Positions 55,907 to 64,000 of a stretch of DNA of 64,000 bases are shown here, piece by piece. Position 1 is the stretch's first letter. Each line of letters opens with the position of its first letter. Source of the stretch: Pratylenchus scribneri (lineage: Eukaryota; Nematoda; Chromadorea; Rhabditida; Pratylenchidae). The notes under the pieces were generated by a model. It was given only the letters and a program-made list of their open reading frames with translations, was not told the origin of the DNA and made no database searches. The DNA is taken from assembly GCA_030063045.1 (NCBI GenBank), contig JAQSEB010000068.1, positions 310,001 through 374,000 of the forward strand, in the 5' to 3' direction. Made by a program: the position numbers and the translations under genes.

Positions 55907-58624
55907 TCATTGACTAAACGGAGATTTTTGTTTCTCTAATCCATTCCAATCAATTCCATCAAAAAATGGATGATTTTTAATGTGTTGTGGACCAATCCGA
56001 TCTGATGGACAAATTCGCAAAATTGATTGAATTAGTTGGCGGCCTTCTGCCGATGGGAAATCATCGGGAAATTTGTATTTGACTTGAAGGATTTGTTCGT
56101 GTATAGAGCGCAGAAAAGCCTGAAATTAAAATGTAAATTTTAGAAATTAATTAAATTTTTCTCTATTTTTTCAAAATAGAATTTTTATAATTTTTTATAC
56201 AATTAACTAAGATTGAAAATTTTTTCAATATTTATGACGGTCATCAGTTTTTTTTTTCTCCATCAAATCACTCTGCCAGAAACCCCAAAAATTGTTCATA
56301 ATATTTTAAAAAATTGATCATAAAATTTTAACTCTAAAATAATATGTTTTCTTCGCTTTATAATAAAAAATGAAATATAAATAATAAAATTGGAATCTCA
56401 AAAAAAGTTTCATATTTTTTTATGATACTATAAACTATTATTTTTTTTCAAAAAAGGAAAACTTAATTTAATCAAAAAATCTCAAATTTTGATATGAATT
56501 AAAAATGTTAAAAATTTCCAAAATAGCAATTAAATTTTACTAACATTGTAGAACAAAAAGTCTTTATCCCCAGAAAATGGTCGATGACCGGCCAATAATT
56601 CGAACAGAATGACGCCAAAGGCCCTGTGGGAAAATGTGGGAATTAGTAAATTTTTTTTTAATTTTTTAATTCTGTAAAAATTAATTTAAACCAAATTTTT
56701 CGGAGGATAAAAATAATATTCCATATAAAACCGACCACCAATCGCATGCAGTGCTCACTTCTTCCCCATTTATAACCTGAAAAAAATATAATTAAAATTA
56801 ATTTCGATAAAATTTTGGTCGAAGACCCGTGCAGTACCTAAAAATAAAAATAAATTTAATTTTTATATTTTTACCGATTTTTATATTTTACCTCGGGGCT
56901 CACATATTGGGGCGTGCCCACCAATGAACATCGCCTCCGAATCGTTGGTTTTTGCCCTTGTTCATTGCCAATAATGATTTCTGTCTTTTCTTCGTCCTTT
57001 TTTAATTTGTTTGGGCCATCCAATATTTTTGCCAAGCCAAAATCAGAGAGCAATATATTTCCATTTTGGCACAGCAAAATGTTCTCTGAAAATTATAAAA
57101 TGGAATATAAACCCAACTTGACGCCATTTAAAATAACTCATCGAGGATTGGGCCAATTTTGATAATTTTAGGATCAAATTAAAGGCTTGGCTTTTGGCTA
57201 TCCAATGAAATTAATTTTATTAAGCTTGATTAAAAATTGTTAGAATTATTCCCAAAAAAATATTTAAAATGGCCTTCAATTTGAAGCAAATTGCTCAATG
57301 TTTTTTATACACAAAAATTTCAAAAATTCTGAACAATTTTAAATAAATTTAATATTAATAGATAGCCAAAAATCTGCTCTTTAATTTTATACTAAAATCT
57401 TAAAAATTGATTCCGTCCATGAAAAGTTAATATGGCGTCAAATTTAGATTGATTTTTAAAATTGATATTTTTTTCTAGAAATATAATTGTAAATAATTAC
57501 CGGGTTTAACATCCCTATGAACAACATTCAATGCAGGTATATGCTCTGGAATTGAACAAATGATGTAAATATGAATAAATAATAAATTAACCGAGTGCGG
57601 CACAAAGCTGGGCCATGACAAATTTAGTTTGTTCAATGCTGAATTTTCCGCCAAGGGATTTTAGCCGAGAACGAAGGTCCTTTTGGTCGGCTAAAGTAAG
57701 CACAAAATAGAGTGAATTGGCATCTTGGAATGTGCAATATAGACGGACAATAAATGGGTTGAAATGTTCGGGGGTGGACAAAAGGCGGAGGATATCCCGT
57801 TCTCGATAAATTTGTTGAATCTAAAAATGATTTAAACCCAAAAATTTAATAAACAATGCTGACATTTTGTTCATTTTTCTTAAATTGGCAAATTTTCATA
57901 GCGAATTTTCGGCCTGTAGATTTTTCGGAGACCGAAAAGACGGTGGCAAATGCACCTGAAAATGAAATTAGAATATTTTCATTTTTTTCATAGGTTCCAA
58001 TTTAAATTTCCTAAGGCAATTGGGCTTCAAAAAGAGGCGAAGGGAGAACGATGATGGATGGCGAATCAACCTGTCAATCAAATTGTGATGGGAGAAGAAT
58101 AACTCCCAGTTTTAAACGTTAAATATACCAAAAGAAATAAGTCTTATTATAAAAAGTCATAATTCTCAAAAACCAAACATCTAATTTCGCATAATTTAAT
58201 GCTAATTTTGCCACAATTTTTTCATTGTAAAATTATTCAATTGTTGCATTTTTCATTTTTTTTAATGAGAAGTGATGACTGATGAAAATGATGCCAATTT
58301 CCCTTTCCTTATTTTATTTTAGGAAGGAATTCATTCCTTCATCTCCTTCTTCCACCACAGATTGATGGATTGACTGACACGATGAAGCGACGCCATCATC
58401 GCCTTTTCCTTTTCCCTTTGATTTCCATCCTCCAATTCCCATCCTATCCTAACTCCTCTAGCAGCAGAGTCCCAGCAGACTCATTTTAATTTCATTTTTC
58501 ATTTTAAAAATTGTAAAATCAATTAAAAACCTTGGCCCAGTTTGTAGAGGATTCGGAAATCCTCTTTTGATGATGAAGAAGAAGAAAATGTTGAATTTTG
58601 TTGGGTTTTTGTTGTTGAAGACAT
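55907..58624 (-). CDS. PDK1-like protein kinase (AGC group), kinase domain only, 8 exons
   Basis: Exons (minus) 58624-58531, 57955-57864, 57820-57592, 57545-57501, 57085-56892, 56776-56736, 56623-56545 and 56119-55907 sum to 987 nt in frame, 328 residues. Motifs: GQGAFATV loop (30-37), AMK (Lys52), helix C Glu69 (YRERDIL), HRDVKPEN (148-155), DFG (168-170), activation segment CSLVGTPQYVSPE with Ser207 at the place of the autophosphorylated Ser of human PDK1, DWWAFG, and HPFF near the end. RLYCTFQD and TPQYVSPE point to PDK1 rather than other AGC kinases. PDK1 phosphorylates activation loops of AKT, SGK and S6K. It stops 14 residues after HPFFDGIDW, so the C-terminal PH domain of typical PDK1 is absent, and an extra charged insert (about 180-203) precedes the activation loop. 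ATG directly follows tttttag, a likely trans-splice site. Confidence 0.88.
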
Positions 58625-58639
58625 CTAAAAATAATAAAT

Positions 58640-59550
58640 TATTATTTTAAGAATACCATTTTTTAATGGATTTCGGCATGCAACAAATTCGGCAACAATA
58701 TATGTTTTTTTTTGTATGTTCTCAACAAATATTTGCAGTTGGTTTCATTAAATCATTATTTTTTTCTCGACTTCTCTATTTTTCCATTTAACATTAGTTT
58801 CTTTGAATCGAGGGATAATATGTCCATGAGAAAAATACAAAAGTGCAAAATGCCAAAGATCATTTTTTAAATATCTATCAAAAACCCATTTCCAATTTCC
58901 CATTTCCAATTCTCCATTATTTTCTTCTCTGCTTCTCTGTTTTCCATTGCGTTTTTGGGAAGAGGGGTAAAATGGCATTGAGAAAAATACAAAATTGCAG
59001 AATGCCAAAAGTTTTCTTTTGAATATAATATCACACTCCTTTTACACAGCTCTGCTGGCTGCTGCATAATTGATTGATTGAAGAAAATTTACAATTATTC
59101 GAAAAGGAAAAAAATGACAACATTGCATTTAGTTAATTAAAATAATGCGTTCTTTTACTTCAATAATAGTATTATTAAATTAATTATTAAAAAAAAGAAA
59201 AATATATTATCTAGTAAGCATCTAATTTATAAAAAGATAAAAAAAATTAAATCGAAAAATATAATTTTGGATTGAAATGATGGATCACATAGCAAATAAC
59301 ATTTTAATGTAAGTCAAATTCTACTAATCATTAATCAAATGTATAATTAAATTTAATCCAAACACAAAGGGTCCTAAAAGGGCATGAATAATTAAAAACA
59401 GAGAGAGGATTTATTTATTTACGCAAGTGATTTATTTAAATCTAAATTACCAAAAATTAACCAAGTTGGAAATAGGTGAATTTAAAAAATATTAAATTAA
59501 ATTATTGGTTCATCTTCGCTTTTTCATTTCTCTTCTTCATCGCTAAATTC
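58640..59550. repeat. Intergenic with a two-unit tandem repeat
   Basis: gagaaaaatacaaaa and gcaaaatgccaaa or gcagaatgccaaaa occur twice (about 58827 and 58979), in units of about 150 bp (58745-59060). Otherwise no gene seen. It contains the presumed promoter side of the kinase and the 3' end of the SPRY gene. Confidence 0.5.
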
Positions 59551-60887
59551 TCATTTTGGGAAAATAAGGCGTTCAAATTCCTTGAATTGCCATTCTTCTT
59601 TGCCAAAATTCACGCGGATTGAATTGCCATCAGAGGCCACAGTGACAGCCGGAAAAATTGGAATATTACCAAATTTGGCAGGCAATTCAATTTTACCTAT
59701 ATTTATAATAATTAAAATTTTCAAATTTTGTAAACATTATTTACCAAGCAATTTTCCATTCCAAGTGCCAAATAATTCCATAAATGAATTTGGATGCCGG
59801 ATTATTCCAATTCCAACAAAATTTCCTTCATTGAAATATCTATCAGTGTCATTTCCAAATTTTTGATGCGATCCATCAATCCAAAATCCATCTTTGCTAT
59901 CAAAACCAATTGATGAATCATTAAAATTGCCAAGCAATTTGCCTTTCATTGGAAATTGTCGGTCACAAAATCCAATGCAAATGATAGTGTCTTCCCTGAA
60001 TAATAAAAAAAATAATTAATTAATTAATTATATCAATGATTTATTTGTACTAAAGAAATGTAAAAATTATTTTTGGAATTTTTAAGACAACATTTTTTTA
60101 ATTTGTAAATTTTAAATAAATTGTTAAATACACTTTCGATTAACCAGGAAAAATGTGTTTTTGATTAACTAAAGAAATGTATTTTCGAATAATTAACCAG
60201 GAAAAATGTGTTTTTGATTAACTAAGAAAAATGTATTTTCGATTAACTAAGAAAAATGTGTTTTCGCCTAACTAAGAAAAATGTGTTTTCGATTAACTAA
60301 GAAAAATGTGTTTTCGCTTAACTAATAAGGAAAATGTGTTTTCAATTAACTAAGAAAAATGTGTTTTCAATTAACTAAGAAAAATGTGTTTTCAATTAAC
60401 TAAGAAAAATGTGTTTTCAATTAACTAAGAAAAATATGTTTTCAATTAACTAAGAAAAATGTGTTTTCGATTAACTAAGAAAAATGTGTTTTCAATTAAC
60501 TAAGAAAAATGTGTTTTCGATTAACTAAGAAAAAATGTGTTTTTCGGTTAATAAATTAATTACAGAAGGGAGAGAATTTGCGCTTCAAAATAGAAGGCAA
60601 TTTGTGGTTTATTGATGGCCAACGATTTTAATAATGGAATTGGCAAAATAGATCGAATAGAATTATATTCTATAAAAAAAAATTAATAAAAAAATTTTTA
60701 AAAAATTTTTACCATTATAACCAGAAAACTTTACAACAAGTCCATCCTCGGAAATGATCATTTGAGGCCCACAATCTATGGCATTCAATTTATATTCCGA
60801 TGAATCGAATACATTTTCATCAATTTTTCCCATCACCAAAGGAAATATTATTATTGCGGAGAAAAAAGTGAGTAAAATTTTCATCAT
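59551..60887 (-). CDS. Secreted SPRY-domain protein (SPRYSEC-like), 4 exons
   Basis: Exons (minus) 60887-60713, 60669-60564, 59995-59745 and 59696-59551 join in frame to 225 residues. Signal peptide MMKILLTFFSAIIIFPLVMG, then about 35 residues, then a SPRY domain: SIRSILPIP and IAFYFEAQILSL, IICIGFCDRQFPMKG, DGFWIDGSHQKFGN, FNEGNFVGIGIIRHP, LFGTWNGKLLG, and the closing FPAVTVASDGNSIRVNFGKE. This strand order matches RanBPM-type SPRY domains. In cyst nematodes, secreted SPRY proteins (SPRYSECs) are a known effector class; a signal peptide plus a lone SPRY domain is that architecture. Intron 2 (60563-59996) is filled by the 25-bp satellite. It lies next to the PDK1-like kinase, same strand, about 0.9 kb apart. 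Family call by motif only. Confidence 0.85.
60125..60555. repeat. 25-bp satellite inside the SPRY gene intron
   Basis: Units gtgttttcaattaactaaga or gtgttttcgattaactaaga plus aaaat, about 17 copies, very regular in 60340-60540. Same monomer as 32290-32885. Confidence 0.92.
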
Positions 60888-61230
60888 TTTATTTAGCTTT
60901 TTTGAAATAAAAAAACGAAAATTTTTTAAAATGACGAATTCAAAAAAATAATAAATTGGAATATTTTATTGAAAAATTGAATATTTTATGGATAGAAAAA
61001 AAATTAATGTTTTTGACTTTTTTATTAACGAAAATGTGCATCGCATTTAAATAATGGGATAGGAAGAATTATGCATTAAAAATGAGTTTTGTTTTATTAC
61101 AATTTTGGGAAAAAATTCAATTTTTATTTGTACATTTAAAATATATATGTATATATTAAGTAATAATATTATTTTCAATTAATTATTTTATTGGATGAAA
61201 AAATTAATTAAATATAAATACAGAAAAAAA
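60888..61230. other. Upstream of the SPRY gene, AT-rich
   Basis: Nothing coding. Probable promoter side of the SPRY gene; no recognisable element. Confidence 0.4.
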
Positions 61231-61289
61231 CATGCGATCAAATTTGTAACAAAAATAATAATAAAATGAAGCACCTTTTATATAATTTA

Positions 61290-61458
61290 TTTATAACCCT
61301 CCTTAATATATATTTTTTAATAAATCCAATCGTAGATCTTCTAAAAGATGGCAAGACGTCCTCAGCGCTCAGCGGTAGCCCATTCTCGACAATTTTTGAC
61401 AAAGGCACATCCACGTCCACGCCCATAAAAGTGGAAATTATTTTGCTGGATTCCTGAA
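61290..61458 (-). CDS. Possible exon of an unrecognised minus-strand gene
   Basis: Behind an acceptor (ttcag at about 61460) the minus strand reads ESSKIISTFMGVDVDVPLSK, then IVENGLPLSAEDVLPSFRRS, in codons clearly GC-richer than the surroundings. The reading continues into AT-rich sequence (FIKKYILRR) up to a possible donor near 61290. A candidate upstream exon lies at about 61844-61801, bounded by ttaatag and caag/gtaaga. The joined model is not secure and another frame is open for 28 codons. No family was recognised. Confidence 0.3.
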
Positions 61459-61459
61459 C

Positions 61460-62140
61460 ATATAATTTTGTAATATATTTATTGTAATTTTTAAAAATTT
61501 TTTCATAGTTATAATACCAATTTAAATATTCGAAATTATAAAGTTATTTTAAATTATGATAAATTTAAAATTATATTATATTAAGAAATATTTAAAAGGG
61601 CTTAATTTGAATATTGATTGAAAAAATAACACGAACACAATATAAAACTCTGGAAATTTAGAAATATTTTTGGACAAATCAAAATTTAATTTTTCTACTT
61701 CTCTAAAATAATTAATTTTTGGTTTGAAATGGATGATATTTTTATAGGGCATAATTTGTTTTTATTGATATATAAATATATATATATAATAACTAAATCT
61801 TACCTTGATATTGATATGAAAGAATTACAATTATTGAAATTTCCCAGCTATTAAAAAGAATGATGGATAATTAAAGTAAAATACAGCTTAAAAGCATTAG
61901 ATTGAGTATAAAATAGATAAAATTAAGGGTCTGATAGCATTAATAATACAGTAAAAGCGAAGGGATACATCAAAGAAAATTTCACAAAAGGAAATATTCA
62001 AAATTTCCATCCATATTTTAATATTTTTTTATTCCTCATTGGGCATTAGTTATGTGCACATTCCAAAATTATTGTTTCCATTATGACCATAATAACCAAG
62101 TTCTCCTGTCTCCTCTATACTTATTTTTATTTCATCCACT
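61460..62140. other. Intergenic, no gene seen
   Basis: AT-rich. Apart from the possible small exon near 61801-61844 nothing was recognised. Confidence 0.4.
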
Positions 62141-62161
62141 CCCCCCCCCCCCCCCCCCCCC
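62141..62161. repeat. Poly-C tract (21 C)
   Basis: A run of 21 C in an otherwise strongly AT-rich region, directly before a foldback element. Such runs are unstable, so its true length is uncertain. Confidence 0.9.
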
Positions 62162-62189
62162 AGGGATGGAACCGCAACGGTAAAATTGG

Positions 62190-62960
62190 TTCTGAGCTCC
62201 CAGATTCAAAATCAATCAAATGATATACCAATCGACGCGTCTTTACGAGCTGTGTCAGAAAATACAAGAAATTTCAGCGCGCTTGCACTTTTGGCCAAGT
62301 TATGGCCATTAAAACTATTTTCCCATAAAAGTGCTTGGTCCTCCCTATGGGTCGAAAATTTTTAAATTTTTTTCATGGCCATATTATAGCTCATTCGACG
62401 CGGCTCGGAGAGCAGATTCCGAATCTGTGATTGGTTTCGCGTAAAACTCAAAGAGAAAAAAGTTATGGCCATTTTTGACTCGCTGGAATGTGTTGGAACT
62501 GCGGAGGAATGTAAGAGTGGACTCCGGAGTGTGCGTAGCCGAAGCGCGGGAACTGGACGGGCTTGTGGCGAGCGAAGCGAGCCACAAGCTCGTCTGGTCG
62601 CGCGGAGGCGGAGCACACGGAGGAGTCCACTCTGAAATGCCCACCGGAGCAGTTCCAATCCGTATTTCCTTTGCGCGACTGTAACTTTTTTATTTTTGAG
62701 TTTTATGCAAAAACGATTACAGATTCGTATTCAGCTCGTTGAGACGCGTCGTTTGAGCTAAATATCTCAATAGAAAAATTTTTAACGTTTTCGACCCAAA
62801 GGGGGAACCCTTCACTTTTACGATTTTTTAATGGCCATAACTTGGCTAAAAGTGCAAGCGCGCCGGAATTTTTGGTATTTTCAGACTCAGCTCGACGAGC
62901 TCTATCGAATGGTTTATCATTTGATTGATTTTGAGTCTGGGAGCTCAGAACCAATTTTTC
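62190..62960. mobile_element. Large foldback element (about 770 bp, almost perfectly palindromic)
   Basis: Left arm ggttctgagctcccagattc, right arm gagtctgggagctcagaacc. Next pair: ggccaagttatggccatt and aatggccataacttggc. Then gactcgctggaatgtgttgg against ccggagcagttccaat, and agagtggactccgg against ggagtccactct. Centre gcgagcgaagcgagccacaa. No transposase. The overlapping ORFs on both strands are palindrome artefacts. Confidence 0.85.
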
Positions 62961-62974
62961 CCCGCAACTCAAAA

Positions 62975-63090
62975 AAATCGCAATCGCAATTTGCTTCGCA
63001 ATCGCAACTCGAACATTTTTCGCAACCGGAATCGCATCGCAACTGAAACGCCGCAATTGCGGCAATCGCAACCGCAATCGCAATTTTTCA
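62975..63090. repeat. Degenerate cgcaat(c/t) repeat
   Basis: Many copies of aatcgcaa/aaccgcaa in both orders. Low-complexity DNA that gives rise to Arg/Asn-rich ORFs. Confidence 0.7.
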
Positions 63091-63199
63091 AAAATCCCTT
63101 AAAAATTGAAAAAAAATCAGAAAATACGAAAAAAGTGAAATTTTTATCCAAAAATCAAATTCAATGATATTTCAAAAAATTATTTAATGATATTTCAAA

Positions 63200-63925
63200 G
63201 CATCAAAATTTAAAGTGATAACCTTTTTTTTCTCCAAAAAAAACTTTTTTTCCGCCAAAAAAAATCTTTTTTACCGCCAAGACTTTTTTTCCTCCAAAAA
63301 ACACTTTTTTACCGCCAATGACCCAAAAATAAAATTTTTGAATTTTTTTTACATAAAATCATAAAATTAAATTTAATCCAACTCATTTCAAACGTCCATT
63401 GCGCAAAAAAAATTTACAATTTTTTATTCAAAATATGTTTTAGGGCCTATATTTAGGACTCAGACACGGGTTGAAGCATCGGATCTAGGGACTATGGGCT
63501 AGGGTTAGGGTAGGTTAGAGTCAGAGCATGGGTCCTAGGGGCTAGGGGCTATGGTTAGGGTAGGTTAGGGTCGGAGCATGGGTCCTAAGGGCTAGGGGCT
63601 AAGGGTCGGAGCAAGGGTTCTAGGGGTTAACGATAGGGATAAGGATATCGTAAGATTCGGGTCAGGGCTAGGATAAAGATTCTTCAAAGTTAAGATAATT
63701 TCTTATTCGGCTGAGAGAGCTTCATTCCATTTATTTTATGATTTTATATAAAAAAAATTCAAAAATTTTATTTTTGGGGTCATTGGAGGTAAAAAAAGTT
63801 ATTTTTGGAGGAAAAAGAGGTATTGGCGGTAAAAAAGTATTTTTTGGAGGAAAAAAAGTCTTGGCGGTAAAAAAGATTTTTTTGGCGGAAAAAAGTTTTT
63901 TTTGGAGGAAAAAAAATAGCATGTA
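63200..63925. mobile_element. Foldback element with G/C-rich core
   Basis: Left arm has ttttttccgccaaaaaaaa-like and cgccaatgacccaaaaat units; right arm has ggggtcattggaggtaaaaa and tttttggcggaaaaaag units. The centre (63440-63660) repeats gggctagggttagggtagg and gggtcggagcatgggtccta three times. Confidence 0.7.
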
Positions 63926-64000
63926 AATTTAAAATTATAAAGTGGCACATTTTGGTGAAGGAAAAGAAGCTTCTTCAAATTTTCTCGTGTAAAATATTCA

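Noticed and set aside
62362..63083. Several ORFs on both strands
   Set aside because: They are generated by the large palindrome and the cgcaat repeats.
63440..63660. ctagggttagggt repeats resembling telomere
   Set aside because: Irregular units inside a foldback element, also scattered at 41670, 53040 and 54470; not a terminal array and not the nematode TTAGGC repeat.

Overview
This is nematode genomic DNA: very AT-rich, with many short exons separated by small introns, ATG codons lying directly behind ttttag-type acceptors (likely trans-splice sites), and an SRT-class serpentine chemoreceptor, a family known only from nematodes. A complete secreted SPRY-domain protein and two clusters of signal-peptide proteins suggest a plant-parasitic tylenchid, perhaps a root-knot nematode. 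That placement is inference; 'nematode' is well supported. All gene models were built by hand from splice-site phase and were not checked against any database.

Layout. 0-9 kb: tail of a family-1 (F1) gene, a hAT-type MITE, a small secreted peptide gene (1442-1693), repeat-rich spacer, then a complete six-exon srt receptor (6166-8955) with MITEs in three introns and one in its promoter. 9.7-31.3 kb: tandem plus-strand F1 genes (9748, 20848, 22424, 27641, 30694, plus relics at 23488 and 26270). F1 encodes small secreted Cys-rich proteins with a hydrophobic C-terminal tail, a conserved upstream element, a 28-bp promoter minisatellite and a conserved 3'UTR hairpin. An 8.7-kb satellite (monomers of about 154 and 164 bp) splits this cluster.

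24-44.7 kb: minus-strand family 2 (F2), genes A (24187-25197), B (32956-36365), C (37300-42281) and pseudogene D (43357-44666). B and C carry a signal peptide, a variable string of tiny phase-2 exons encoding Pro-rich or Asn/Tyr-rich modules, and two Gly-rich hydrophobic domains. Gene C contains six tandem copies of one 66-nt exon. F1 and F2 genes face each other (F1-3 with A, F1-5 with B) across a shared intergenic block, so the pair appears to have duplicated as a unit. This is the most unusual system in the window.

45-64 kb: a 5-kb gene-poor stretch; a small secreted or neuropeptide-like gene (50153-52741) with an antisense tRNA in its first intron; a frame-broken secreted gene (53846-55265, minus); a complete PDK1-like kinase without a PH domain (55907-58624, minus); a complete secreted SPRY protein (59551-60887, minus) whose intron holds the same 25-bp satellite found next to gene B; and foldback elements to the end.

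Nothing in F1 or F2 was recognised as a named family. Their export follows from the signal peptides; an effector role is inference from the repeat-rich, duplicating, secreted character of the cluster.
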